Positions 22,775 to 35,278 of a DNA stretch of 64,000 bases are shown here, piece by piece. This DNA comes from Bemisia tabaci. Lineage: Eukaryota; Arthropoda; Insecta; Hemiptera; Aleyrodidae. Position numbers and translations under genes: made by a program. Position 1 is the stretch's first letter, and every line of letters begins with the position of its first letter. The stretch is from assembly GCF_918797505.1 (NCBI RefSeq), contig NC_092795.1, positions 35,203,131 through 35,267,130 of the forward strand, given 5' to 3'. The notes beneath the pieces were generated by a model that was given only the letters and a program-made list of their open reading frames with translations, was not told the origin of the DNA and made no database searches.

Positions 22775-25700
22775 TTATTTGCTTCCCTTTTCGTCGTATC
22801 GGACCATTGGTCTTGGATAACCACCCTCCGGTCCGAACCGCCTCCTTAATTCCTCTTCCGAAGGTTTTTGGACCATTGGTCTTGGATAACCACCCTCCGG
22901 TCCGAACTGCTTCCTTAATTCCTCTTCCGAAGGTCCTTTCTCCAATTGCCTCTGGGTCCGGGGTGACGGAATATCATTCTCATCGTAATGCACCATCTGT
23001 TTGTTGTAGCCACCCGGCGGACCGTATTTTTCGCTATGAGACAACTCGCGTTTCGGTGGTCTCCGAACTGCCCCATGTCGACGCGAAGACGAGCCAACAT
23101 CCCTCGACGAATCTTGCCGACCGAATGAACCACGAGATGCAAAGCTACCGCCGCGGGATACAAAGCTACCGCCGCGGCTTTTTGAACGCTTCCCCTTCCT
23201 GGGAAAACCTGTCATTTTTCTCGACAAGGTTTTCACGAAAGTTCCCACTGCCTTGAGTCCTGATCTGGTGGCAAGCTGTTGCTGATCGGGTGTGTCTGAG
23301 AGGAAGTGCGTAGCTCCTGACTGAGGCTGGAGGTTACTTGGTAGGTGAACATCCTGAAAGACAAAAGTTGAGGCGTGTTTAGATCGCTCTGAAAAAAGAA
23401 ATAGTGGTGACAGCTAATTCTATCCGTCTTGCGAGGTTTGAATACAAATTAAAGACGCGCCTTCGAAGAATCAGCGGACGAACATTCTTCCGTGCTAAGG
23501 AAAAACGCCGTATGAGCCTTCAGGCGTTGCCAAATTTCCTCTGGCAAATCACTGATTTTCAGAAAAAATTTTAAATATTTTTCTGCCGATTTCTCAGATA
23601 ATTTTGTTCATAATTTGATCTAAAGTGCCTGAAAATTCCAAGGAAAAAATATTCATAACGACGGTGAAAGTCGGCAATCACATAACTCGTAAGCGGTGTC
23701 TGAAAATCTCCGCCCCTACGTCATTTTTTTAAAGGAGAACAAATTGATATTATTTCTTGAAGTTTTTGCAGAATTTTTTTCGCATTGAGAAGAAAAATCA
23801 TGACAGTTTTAAAGAATTGCCGTTGAGTAGTTTTCCATTTAAAAAATAAAGTATGACAGGAAGTGTGCGACGTCGCAAACCGAGTTATGTGATTGCCGAC
23901 TTTCACCGTCGATAAGTTTCCTCTGAAATGAACATTTTATCCGCGGAAATTTGGCAACTCTCGAATGTTCATACGGCGTTATATTCCTTAGCACGGCAGT
24001 ATTATAAGTAATACTCGTCTATGACCCAAATCAGTTTGACGAGTCGTCGCCCCGGTATTGTTGGTGGGGATGGGCCTTTTTGACATGGGGAATTTGGCAT
24101 TGAGCAATACCATTAGCCGATAGCCCTCGTCGGTGAATTTATGCCTGTTTATATGCGGCGCGACAGTGCGTGGCTCGACTTGCATTTTTCCGCAACTAAT
24201 TTGGAGCTTTGGGTTCATTTTAACGTTGACCCCTATTATTTTATTTCAATACCATGTAATGGGAACGATTAGTATAATTCGAAAATGACCGGTTTTTCAC
24301 GGAAACAATTATGTTCAAATAATATTTTTTAATATTTTTAGAACATTTTAGAAAACAACATTGTAAATCTGTTTTTACGAGATTTTAAAAAAAAATAAAT
24401 ATAACAGTTTCATAGCCCCACCCAGAAATTCAATAGTCCTTATAAGACGATTGTTGTACGGAGCATCAACCTTTCAATTTTGGAAGATTTATTCGTGACA
24501 AAAAATGTATCTTCTCGGGACGAAGACTGTAACAGTGTTTTCAACATGCTTTTCGTTTCCTATAAAGTAGCTAATCAAACTCAAAAGAGAAGGCCCAGGT
24601 TGTAGATCGATGAATTGTGATTCGAGACGGGTAGATTATAACAGTCGATTTATGCCATCACCGCGATCACAGGATAAAGAGTACACGAGACTGTGGAAAT
24701 TTTTCTGTAGAATGCTTGTTATCGATGAAAAAGTCCAGAAAAAAAGGGGATCCCATGCACATTACTTTGAAGTTTCTGGCATTGTTCACCGCGCATAATA
24801 GTGCGCGCGCCCCGCGCACAATTTCCATTACTCGGAATTTTCTCATCGCACATGTGAATGAAGTTCATTTGAAGCCGAAGCAAATGCGTATTTCATAAAT
24901 GCATCTTTGTCTTTATTTCTGTAACGACGAGTCGATTCGTGATTCGAAAATGGACTGGTATTCAATTGACATCACTTTGAACTTTCTGGTTTTGTTCACC
25001 GCGCAAAATAGTATAGACCCAGCACCATTGCCATTACTCGGAATTTTCTCATCGCATATGTGAATGAAATTCATTTGAAGCCGAAGCAAATGCGTATTTC
25101 ATAAATGCATCTTTGTCTTTATTTCTGTAACGACGAGTCGATTCGTGATTCGAAAATGGACTGGTATTTAATTTGCATCACTTCGAACTATCTGGTCTTG
25201 TTCACCGCGCAAAATAGTGTGGACCCAGCACCATTGCCATTACTCGGAATTTTCCCATCGCACATGTGAATGGCTTTCATTTGAAGCCGAAGCTAATGCG
25301 CATTTCATCCATGAATCTTTGTCTTTATCTCTGAAATGATGAGTCGATTCGAGGTTTGAAAATGGACGTATTCTCAAATTTAAAAGAGAAAGAAAAAAAA
25401 AGAAAAAAAATGAAAAAATGATAAAAAATTCTCCCGGACGGATAGAGAGAATCCTATGTATTTTGAGGCGCTGAATCCGAATATGATCAACGTTTTTTTC
25501 AATTAGGAAAATTTTTCCTCAGATTTTTCTCGGAATAATCTGACGTATTTTGAGTCGCTGAGTCTGTAAATGGCTTTCATTTTTTTTATCATCTCTCAGT
25601 TTTTCGGAAAAACGACTATTATCCAGGGAAATGAGCAAATTTGACGTATATTTGTCATGCATGCAATTCATTTTTATAAATTTTCCTGGACCCGTTGTAG

Positions 25701-28700
25701 AGTGATTCTTACGTATTTAAAGCTGCTAAATTCGAATATGACCTCGGTTTCTTTCATCACCTTCCGTTTCGCCGGAAACGTCAATTTTTCTCTGAGAACG
25801 AGCTTTTCTGTATTTTGGCTACAATTTTCCTAGAAATTCGGTTTTCCCAACAAAACAAAAGATAACGAATTTCTGAGGCCATATTCGGGATTTTCAGCTC
25901 AAATTTTACGAGAAATGCTGTATTTCACTCGCGAAAAATGTTTTGAATTTCCCTGGAAGTGGGAAAGCTAGTCTGGAAAAGCTATTTTCCGGGAGAAATC
26001 AAACCTTTTCGAAAACGGGGAGTTGTCAGAGATAAGTGTAAGTCAAATCCGGCTTCAGTGGCTCTTCATACATCAGGAGAGACCTAAAGAGGAGCTCGGA
26101 AAATTTTTAAAACTCCTTAAAACAGGAAAATCGTCGCAAAAACATCAAAAATGCTCGTTTTCTAAGGAAGATTGACTTTTGAAGGAAAACGGTGGGAAAA
26201 ATCTGAGATAATATTCAAAGTTAGCAGCTTGAAATAAATAAGGACGGATGTTGTATCACACATCGGAGACAATTTAAAAATATATGTTTAATACACTTTA
26301 AGTCCGTTTTTTTCCTGAAAACTGAGAAGTCATAGGGGAAAAAGAAGGTCATTTTCGAACTCAGCGGCTCAAAATACATCAGAGTTGTCCTATATGGTAT
26401 CTGAGAAAAAATTTACCTACATTCCGCAGGGGCAACAGTCACAAAAACACCAAAATAGCCCTGCAAAATTTTCACTTGTCTTTTTGTTCTCCTCGCTTAC
26501 ATACACGCTCCTCTGATCTCCTGTATGCCTGTTTGTCGTTATTTCCATCCCTTTCTTCCCTGTTCCTACAGTTCCATAAATTGCCATTTTTCCGGGTAAA
26601 ATCGGCTTTTCCGGAAAATTGGAGGGTGATGGAAAAAAACGGAGATTATATTCAGATTCAGCGCTTCAAAGTACATAAGATCCTCTTTATCACATTTTTC
26701 ATTTTTTTTCTTTCTTTTTTTTCTTCTTTTGGTTGAACAGTGTAGGAAGAATGTGGAGAAGATAGTCTCATATGGGCTGGTTGAGTGTAAAAGAAAACGC
26801 GAGTACAGTGCTGTTTAGTTTTTAAACTTAACTTTTAAAACTTACCAGCTGTGTATCTGTAATGTCGAAGATTAGCTCCCTGTCCACATTTGCTGTTGTC
26901 CCAGATATTTCAAGGCCGTTGGCAATTGAAAACTGTAAAATATTGAAACGATAACTCAGAAAAACAAAAACTGCTGACTCGCCTTTAAAATTCATCCACC
27001 GGCATTCTTTTATTAAAGGTTTATGAGTAGGAATACCTAGATTAATCGACGGTAATGCCCTCATTCATCGTCTCCGGGATGAAAGAACGTAACTCCATTC
27101 CAAGGTTGCCGAATTGACTCAAACAATTGATTTTAAGCGCTCAGCCGATAGGCGGCGCTTTTTGATTTCGATTTGCCACTAGAGCTCTAGTATAGTAGGG
27201 CGCTCAAGCGATCAAATGGCGCACCAACTCATCGATGCACGAAACGCCATTTTTACTTTTTTTTTTTTTGATTACCTCATTATGCCTCTGTGAATACGAT
27301 TAAATGCAAATTAGCGTAAGAAATAAATAACAGTCCTAAAACTCTCTTTGCTATGCGGTTTATAGTTATCCTATAATTACTTCTGAAAGTTCAAGATTCG
27401 CGTTCTGTTTTCCGAAAACTTTTCCACCGGTGATAACCTTATTCGGAGACCTTAGTAGAATTCGCCTACATCTAGGTTATGTGTCTTTGACCTAGGAACT
27501 GGAGAGTATTGCCATCCTTTTGCCCTTCTCTAATTGGTTCATGAGTTTTGGCGTCTTTGGCCCTCTTCTGGCTTAATAAGATCAATGTTCATTTTCTGTA
27601 GGTACATAGCCGCGATTCAGATTCAGATCAGATGACACTACTCTCCCGTATTTGCTTCTCGCGTCTCGCTTACTCCTTTGTGTTTTCATATTTCGTCCAT
27701 CTCCCTCCATCCATAATTAATTCCATAATCCATCCGCCTCGTTTAAGATTGTGTTGTGAAATTTAAGATTGTGAAATTGTCTGAAATTTGAAGCATAATA
27801 TTTTGGAATTATTCAAAGTATGTCGTGTCTTGTCTTCAGACTCGTTCTGCCCACCTCGTGAAGTTTGTGAAAGTTTCTGAAGTATAATGCTGTGAAATTA
27901 TTTGACCAATTATCATGCTACCTCAGAGACTGTTTTAGTGTTTTTGGGTTAATTAAAGTATGTCAGGTAGGAGATCTGCCATTTGCGATACATGCAAAAT
28001 GCTTCATTATACTAGTGTACCACAGTTGTTCTCAAGCACCAATTACAACACGGTTTGCATTTTTATGCTGAATAGCATAGATAAACGACTGGAGCATTTT
28101 GCGCAGCTCAAGCGCAGGGATTTGTACCTTCGTAATTGTCACCACCTCATCGCTGCAAATTATGAAAAGGACCGCTCGAGTGTATCCTTGATCATAGAAT
28201 ATCTGTTATTCTCAAAGCGATGTCGTCATCACATCCCTGTCAGTTCACAACTTCTAATTATTGAGTTTAACTAGGTGTCAAAAAATCTGAGATATCTGAA
28301 GTAGCAGAAAATTGTGTACTTTCAAAGTCTAAGATTTTTTGCGGCACCGACAGTTTCATAAATCTTCCTCATAACACTCTACTCTGAAACCGCTACATTC
28401 TACCTCTCACATTGCTCCATAACAAAGGTATGTGTTAGCCTCTTATTTGTACTAAAAATTCTAGGTTTCATGACTCATTTACTCATTCACTCTCTGGTGA
28501 ATTTGGTTCCGTCAGATTCATTGCAAGACACCTTATGTGTTATCTCCGCAGACCTAACACAGACATTTGAACGCTCAATGAGAGCAAAATTTCAACTGGC
28601 CTGTTGTCTACTTTTCAGTAAAGAGGGTAAATAACCTTCCTTAAGGACTCGCTTTGAGACGATAAAACAAGGTTTTCTCCATTACTTACCGTAAGACGAT

Positions 28701-31700
28701 AATAAGTGTTCCACCAGACTATGTAGGAGATGAGGTTGAAAGTTACATCACCTCCATGTGTGAGGAAGTTTTCTTACCTACAACCTGATTTTATGACTTA
28801 CAATAACAAAAGATACTGCTTTCGCCTGGCATTTTTTCATGCGTCGCATCGTCTAATAAACGGGGACCTACATTTACTTGATTCCATGAATAGGTAAAAT
28901 GGCAGAGAGAATTTCGTCGAATGATCACTAAGTACGGCCATCTCTCATCCAGTTGGAGAACTTTTACTTACCTTTGATTAAAAAATTCATGAACCATAGA
29001 GTTTTTGGAAATTGAGTACACAATATTATTGTGAAAGATTTTTGAGGTTGAGTCTTTGTTTACATTCTCAAAGTATCAAAAGTTCTACAGTTTCATCGTG
29101 TTTCCTCCTAACTTTGTCAGCTTATGAGCAATGGCTCCTAATTTACTCAACTCCTCAGCAGGCCAAAACTCTATACCTCTACAGATACATATGAGAATCA
29201 TGCGTTTCAACGAAACCTACGAGTCCTCTTATCATCACTCAGGAACCACCGATCTTTTCTGCAGGTGTCATGGACCATTCATGACAAATACTGTTGCAAC
29301 CACCCTTATCCTAGGTACATATCTATGCATAGTAATTCTAGTGATCAGCTCCATACTCACAATGTAATTTCTGTAAAATACAGTTGGACGGTGGAATTAC
29401 CAGACCCCGTATCTCGGTTTGCGACGTTGTAGACTTCCTTTCATACTTTCTTCTTTACACGGAAAACCAACCAACATCAATTTATAAAAACTTCTGCAAT
29501 TTTTCTTCTCTGTGCAAAGAAAACTCTGTGAAAACCAAGGAGGAAAAATGATTTGTTCTCTGTCAAAAGAATAAAATGGGAGCGGAGATTTTTAAGCACC
29601 GCAAACGAGATACATGGTCTGCTAGTTTCACTGTTGACTTGTTACGATATACCTATACCTACAATATCCCTATAGATTACATTGAAGATATTACTGTCCC
29701 TGTAACAGTGACTGATTCGAATGTTATCACAGTAGAGGGTTTCAGATATTTGGGCCAGCATGGTTTATTAATTACACAGAACGTAAGTTACCTTTATAAA
29801 TTAAGGCGTAGAGGCAACTTCTGCCTTTGGTTGGCCAGAAATTTCTGTAAACGCATTTAAATTCCTAAAATTTATGAGAAATTCCGAATCTACTAAATGA
29901 AAGCAAGGATTTCAGGAGAACATGATTAACAATTTGCTGTCAGAAGGAAAACTGCGGAAGGAAAGTGGGAAAGATTTTTCACTAAGGCTCAACATAATAT
30001 GAGGAGGAAAAAATGAATGTAATTTCCGTTTACCCTGGTTATAATTCTGGTATTGCAAGAATTCTCTTTCTCTATTTACGTAATTACGTATTAGATTATT
30101 GTATTGTATGAAATCCTGTTATCACGAAGACAGAGTATCATAGAGCATAAACAATAAACATAGGAAAGGTTGTGTCTGATCATGAGTCATTAGAAGGTTT
30201 TAGCGTAGTGTGCTGCAACCTAGCGGACACATGGTGCCTTCGATTCGCGAAAAGTTACCTTCAGTACTCACAATCAGTTGCAGTTGATTGATTTCGTTTA
30301 TTGTCTCATCATTTACCTATTAATATTTATATTTCTACGTTCATTTATTTACCTATAATATTTTTTACGTGTCCAATTAGGGCATCATTAAAACAATTAA
30401 TTTGGCCTCGTTAAGTGATACGTTCATCTTTGATACATTTTCTTCAAATGATCTAGAAAAGTTATTTTTTTGGAGCCGTAATAGTTTTCTCTGTTTTTAT
30501 GAGAAATCGAGGATTTTTTATGTATTAATATTTCGGTACTTAAGTAATGGATCATTATTTTTCTTATGGATCTTGGATTTTTTTTCGGGGGGGGGGGGGA
30601 GGAAGCACAATTTTAGATGTTTTAATTATTGCAAATTTTAACATACTCAGTTAATAGGTAGTAAATTAAATCTGGGACTCATTAAAATTGCGCTCACCGC
30701 TGAGCGCTTCTCTAATACCCACGTATTAGAACTTTCCCGCTTGTTTTTCATCAAATGTACATGTGGAATTTGTATCCAAAATTTGTCTGATTTTCGCTTG
30801 AGATCCGAGGAAAATCAATGAAATTTTCTGATGAAAATGCCCAAGATTTCCTTGTTAATATACGTAATTTGCGAAGAAAAATCTGGTAACGTTGAAATGG
30901 AGTTACAATCTTTCGTGAGAAAAACGACGAATTTTCGGGAGTGCGAATCTTGCTAGGAGGGGGTGCGTGCGTTTTGAAAATTGTACGGAGAAAAAAAATT
31001 AGGACAGTTTCACTAGAAGCACACTAGGACCGTATACTTTTCCATGCCCAAAGCTCTAGTGCGTCAAAATCCAAGTCAACTATTATAAAACCACCATTAC
31101 TTTTCCCCCTAACCGTGAAAATAAGGATGTTTTAATTATTACGAAAGACACGATATTACAAAGTTTACCGGTCTTACGTCCTTGTAGGACCAAATTTCAT
31201 TACGTTTATTTCAATCCTTATATCGACAATTTTACGGTAAAACTCCAAACATCGTATCTTGTCTCCGGTGTTTTAAAATCGCTGCACTCACTTCATTTCT
31301 TTTGAGGAGATTTTCTTTATTCATTTCTTTTCTTCCTCGCATGTCCAATCAGCACGTAATTTTTAGGCGATTTCAGAGATCATTAAAGTGCAGCTTCTTA
31401 GTCAAATAAATTTCATCCAAGTGGTTAATGAAAATTATTATAGTTCGAAGTGAATAGGGTAATAGAATGTTGTTGCACGTATTTATTTCGTTGTGCCGAA
31501 GGAGTATGATTAGCAATTAATAATTGGCTAAAACATTCAGATGCACATCGTTATCTTTTTTTCTTTTTCTTTTTTTCTTTTTACACCTGTATAGATCCTA
31601 AATATTAAGGCCGACAGATGAATTTCTACACAGTGTAATACCTGCATGTCCTTCGATGAAGTTTCACCCTTCGAGTCAAGTTTAGGCTCCCAACATGTAC

Positions 31701-32295
31701 TAATTAAATATTATTTTCCGAGCACGTTTTCCAAGTATAATGTCATCTTGAGAATTCACGGACGGCATATAAGTTTGGAGCCTGGATTTTTCAAAAACTA
31801 AACCGTTTCGATGTTTCTCTGCACAGGCGAATACATTTTAACCATAGAAGATAGAACTGCTACTCAATAAACCTTGAACCTCAATAAGTTTTCAAGGTAA
31901 ACAGTGCAATATCTAAGTATTGCCTTGGTTACTATAATTATCATCTATATTCTTCATCAATAGCCAGAATCAACAAGATATCAGTACCAAATAGAATATT
32001 CAAATCCATATAATTTTATTAATCTATTTTTTTTTATTTAACTGTCTTATTATTGAAATTAAAAAAATTAAACCGATTGTTACATGTAATCCATAGAATC
32101 CAGTCAAGATAAAAAAATAATTCCCAAGTACCCTATCATTAAATCTAAAGTTGGAGTTTAAATACTCACATCTCTGAATTGCCAAAAAATATCTTCCAAG
32201 CTGAATAGATATTATTAATCGATATACTAAATTGGTATGGTTTTGTTACTTACCAGCAAAAGTAGGCAACACACGAGATCCATTTGCTCTGACAT
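22775..32295 (-). CDS. Secreted basic repeat protein, three exons, about 235 aa
   Basis: Three exons join in phase 0: 32295-32254, 26932-26846 and 23353-22775, each flanked by good GTAAG donors and pyrimidine-AG acceptors. The N-terminus, MSEQMDLVCCLLLL plus FSIANG from exon 2, is a classic signal peptide, with likely cleavage near residue 20. The mature chain has an acidic start, then a basic Ser/Arg/Gly segment (KGKRSKSRGG, with SRGGSF repeated around 102-120). The C-terminus is two perfect-to-near-perfect 23-residue repeats, PSEEELR..FGPEGGYPRPMV, preceded by a degenerate third (YGPPGGYNKQMVHYDEND). No transmembrane segment follows the signal, so it should be exported. I do not recognise a family. 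In a phloem feeder it could be a salivary or cuticular protein, which is inference. An AATAAA (22774-22779 on the - strand) overlaps the stop codon. Introns of 3.5 and 5.3 kb carry several MITEs. Confidence 0.75.
22801..22938 (-). repeat. Coding 69-bp tandem repeat (two units)
   Basis: Two consecutive 69-base units, each containing GGACCATTGGTCTTGGATAA and CACCCTCCGGTCCGAAC, encode the 23-residue C-terminal repeats of the secreted protein. The period is a multiple of three, so the frame is kept. They differ by only a few bases, suggesting recent duplication or homogenisation. Confidence 0.85.
23490..23997. mobile_element. MITE family A, copy 3, with nested insertion
   Basis: Ends CCGTGCTAAGGAAAAACGCC and GGCGTTATATTCCTTAGCAC define a family A element. 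It is longer than its relatives because a family B element (23659-23911) sits inside it. It lies in intron 2 of the secreted-protein gene. Confidence 0.85.
23659..23911. mobile_element. MITE family B, copy 1 (nested)
   Basis: Inverted ends CGACGGTGAAAGTCGGCAAT and ATTGCCGACTTTCACCGTCG enclose about 210 bases matching 42850-43096 and, more distantly, 29389-29635. It inserted into a family A element, so family B was active after that copy of A had landed. Confidence 0.85.
24750..25360. repeat. Tandem repeat, about 206-bp unit, three copies
   Basis: The landmark CATTACTCGGAATTTTC recurs with ctcg at 24831, 25037 and 25243, and GAGTCGATTCG recurs with gtcg at 24931, 25137 and 25343, so the period is 206. 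Units differ by scattered substitutions, and the first has a GC-rich indel (GTGCGCGCGCCCCGCGCAC). It is noncoding and lies in intron 2 of the secreted-protein gene. Confidence 0.85.
25437..26695. repeat. Long imperfect palindrome
   Basis: The outer left sequence, with GAATCCTATGTATTTTGAGG and CGCTGAATCCGAATATGATC, is the approximate reverse complement of the outer right sequence near 26640-26692. Between them the motif gcgctgaatcc/gagtcgctgag recurs on both strands every 100-200 bases, so it is a degenerate repeat array folded on itself. No coding capacity is supported. Confidence 0.55.
26940..29380. other. Intron DNA, no gene recognised
   Basis: First intron of the secreted-protein gene. 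A + strand open frame at 27960-28274 (104 codons) has no recognisable domain. I see no other structured feature that I can support. Confidence 0.4.
29389..29635. repeat. MITE family B, diverged copy 3
   Basis: Contains CGTATCTCGGTTTGCGACGT and the counterpart ACCGCAAACGAGATACATGG, with the shared interior words GACTTCCTTTCATACTTTC and TTCTCTGTGCAAAGAAA. Ends are less conserved than in copies 1 and 2, so it is older. Confidence 0.7.
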
Positions 32296-32674
32296 CGTCT
32301 CAGCAGCGCAAATGCAATACGCACTCAGCACTAGAAAAGTTGTCTTCAACTGTAAACTACTTTTTTTATTTTAACTCCGAGCCTTAAAATTTACAGTTGA
32401 ACGCACGCCAACGCGTGGTACCTACGTGCCGTTATCTACACGTTTAGTTCTCCATACTGTTCTCCTATGTGCTTTTATCCAGAAAAATTATGCGCAAAAC
32501 AATGACGTGATGACGCGTAAAGGTAATACTTTTTTTTTTTTCTGTTGTTTTATGGCTTTGTGAAGGTAATACTTTATTGACCTCGGCCCCACCAACCTGG
32601 GCCTAAAAGGCTTGGTTGCAAGCTCAATCCTCGGTGCACACGTAGTTAGAGAACTACGGAAAAACGTGCGTCGC

Positions 32675-32899
32675 GTCGCTTGATTCTGGAGTCCAGACTC
32701 TTAAGAACATTAATAACAAAAAACACTCTTGATTCGATCGGATTTCTGCTTGAATCGGTACAGCCAAGCTTGTTAATGTAAGCGGATTTCCTTTATTTTT
32801 CCTTTTTCCTTGTGATTTTTACTTTCTTCCTCTGATTGAATCAAGATTTTTTTTTCACAGGCAATGGTTCTGAGAGTTGTGACTCTAGGTCCAAGCGAC
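32675..32899. repeat. Hairpin MITE, family E copy 2
   Basis: Ends GTCGCTTGATTCTGGAGTCC and CTCTAGGTCCAAGCGAC are inverted, with GACTCTTAAGAACATTAATA and CTCTTGATTCGATCGG inside, as in the element in the first desaturase intron. It lies upstream of the secreted-protein gene's first exon. Confidence 0.65.
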
Positions 32900-33590
32900 T
32901 TCTTTGCCAATGAATGATTTACAGCTAAAGACTCATTATACCTAAAACCCACTTCGGGACGAAGAACGGGCACTTCGATTTATCAGACAGCTTATTCATA
33001 GCCATCTTTTTACAATCAAAGCATTTTCATCACATCAAAGTCAAATATATAACTGTTTCAACCCCTCAGGATGAATGTTTTATGTTCGCTTCCTCAGAGC
33101 AACTCGACGATACTATCATAATCTAAGAATTAGCTATATCACATTCTATTTTAACGACTGTCTACGTTGTATATTATAAAGAAATTTCAAATACAAATTA
33201 AGTATACTGATGGTGTCATTTTTATCCCTGTCCCCCATTCTTCTTCATTTCCATTCCTTCATTCCTTTTATTGATTTTCCTCGTCTTCACTCTTTTTGGC
33301 TATAGCTGGTTCCAGCAAACTTCTTTGAAGTATTTCCTTGTAACGAAGAATAACATGGAGGCAAAGGATCTTAAATGTTTTAAATTGATCTCTATTCTCG
33401 ATTAAAGAGAAGAATGTGTACTCGCATTACTCTCATTAGTCATTGAGCATTACTTTCAACCGCAAGTTTAGGTAAATCCATCAATTTTATTCTTATTTAT
33501 TTTTTCTTTTCTTTCTTATACACCGTTATTGCTCCCCTTTCTTTACCTTTTCTTTTTCCTTCTCGTTACCGACACCGTTTCCGTTCCATT

Positions 33591-33650
33591 ACCGCTGGCG
33601 TTATCGTCTACGTTACCGTGACCGCTGGCGTTATCTTCTGCGTTACCGTT
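33591..33650. repeat. Two 30-bp tandem units
   Basis: ACCGCTGGCGTTATCGTCTA plus CGTTACCGTG is followed directly by a second unit differing at three positions. Partial GTTACCG words flank it. It is noncoding. Confidence 0.7.
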
Positions 33651-34752
33651 ACCGATCTTAAATATCAATCCCACTTGTGTTCACTTACGATGCAAATTTT
33701 TTCTAGTCATCGCAGTTTAGATATTCACGAATCGGCGATAAAACAGAATATGTGCTCGACATTTTAAAGTGTCAAGTTTTGTCGTCACTACTTATTGGTT
33801 TCCCAAGTTTTGCTCGAGTTCACATGATGATATCTGATTCCAGCGAATATTCATGGAAGTTCTGCAGAGAAAAAAAATATCCGCTTCAACTTCTACATGA
33901 TTTTTAAACTGGATGAATAAAAGAAAGAAAATTTGAAGTATATTGAAATGAACTTAAAATTTTAAAGGTCTTGCATTATTCAAACACAGAAAAAGGACTG
34001 ATTTCTCCAATAATCCGCGAGAATCTAGATCTTTTGGAATCCTTTAAAAAAAAGAATTATAAATACATTATAATGACTGCATGTATGAAGTGATAGTGAT
34101 ACTACGACACGTATCATAAAAATAGGAAGGCAATGAAAATGGGGAAAAAGGCTATAACAATTATTACCCACTAGGATGAACTCGGAACGTTGTGGCCGGT
34201 CGCCCAAGTCATTATCACACCAATTAAAAGTAAAAATTAATTAAAATTAGCCATAAGAATCCTGAAATAAGTCGGATTTTGGAAGAACATTTTATGTTTC
34301 GCCTTTAATCCGTCGTCAAATCTGTACTTCAAAATCGAAAAAATATTTCTAATGCAAAAACACGTTAAACTCCATCTTAAACATACAATCTTATGGAGAA
34401 ATGAAACTTTAAACCTCTTTATCTCAATTCTGTCATCCGACCATTAACGAGGCCGGGTTCCCTTCATTCAACATCAGTCTAAAAATAAATTGTGTACCTG
34501 AAAATTTAACAAACTAGGGTCTAAATTTCTGAATCCTATTTACTTAAATCAGGTGCAAAATTCAAACCCTAAAAGCTTCTCAAAAAGCTATTTTCTTTTT
34601 GGGGACAACATAACCGATTGATTAAACTTCTGATCTGAAATGATGTCACATGTCTGAATAGGCCTTTGTGACCTAGTAAATAAACAATGTTACTTATGGG
34701 GGATTTCATAGACATTTTTTAATACGTTGAGATACTTCTCATTTTTAGTAAA

Positions 34753-35278
34753 GGACCCCGCACACTTCTTATTCTTATGGGGATGTGTACCACGATCAAT
34801 TTTTAATTTTTTTATTGAATTAAATTCGTCTATGGATGCTGATCAAAAGTCATCATTGTGCCAACTTTCTATAAGCCATTATTTTTGCACAATCCGCAAT
34901 TGACGTTTCGGTAATTTCCAGGACAGGCCGACTAAATTCAAAACGCAGTGCGTGTCTGATTGGTAAGGACAATGAGAGAAAAGAACCGATTTGGACAGTG
35001 ATAAGAAAAGGCTTGTGGAGTCCGAGATAAAACGGCTGCTGATCAGTTTTCCTGTTTACGTGATTTACATTCACCCAACCGACCCTAAACTTACGCGAGT
35101 TCTGCACTTCATTTATGCAAGGAATTATCGAAACTTGTCCACGAATTATACAAAAACGGTGCCTCGTAGAAAGTTGGCGCAATGATGCCGTTTGAGCAGC
35201 ATTCATAGACGAATTTGAATCAATAAAAAAATTAAAATCGATCGTGGTACACATCTCCATAAGGAGTGTGCGGGGTCC
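34753..35278. mobile_element. TIR element of about 525 bp
   Basis: Inverted ends GGACCCCGCACAC and GTGTGCGGGGTCC continue as arms of about 110-125 bases (GATGTGTACCACGATC on the left, GATCGTGGTACACATC on the right; AAATTCGTCTATG against CATAGACGAATTT). Open frames on both strands inside it have no transposase motif. Confidence 0.8.

Noticed and set aside
27960..28274. 104-codon + strand open frame
   Set aside because: No domain, no compositional change and no splice partners. It lies in an intron of the secreted-protein gene.
29576..29860. 94-codon + strand open frame
   Set aside because: Starts inside a diverged family B MITE, with no recognisable domain. A GTAAGTT near 29784 could be a donor, but no second exon was found.
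34853..35260. 135-codon - strand open frame
   Set aside because: Wholly inside a 525-bp TIR element with no transposase motif; probably chance.
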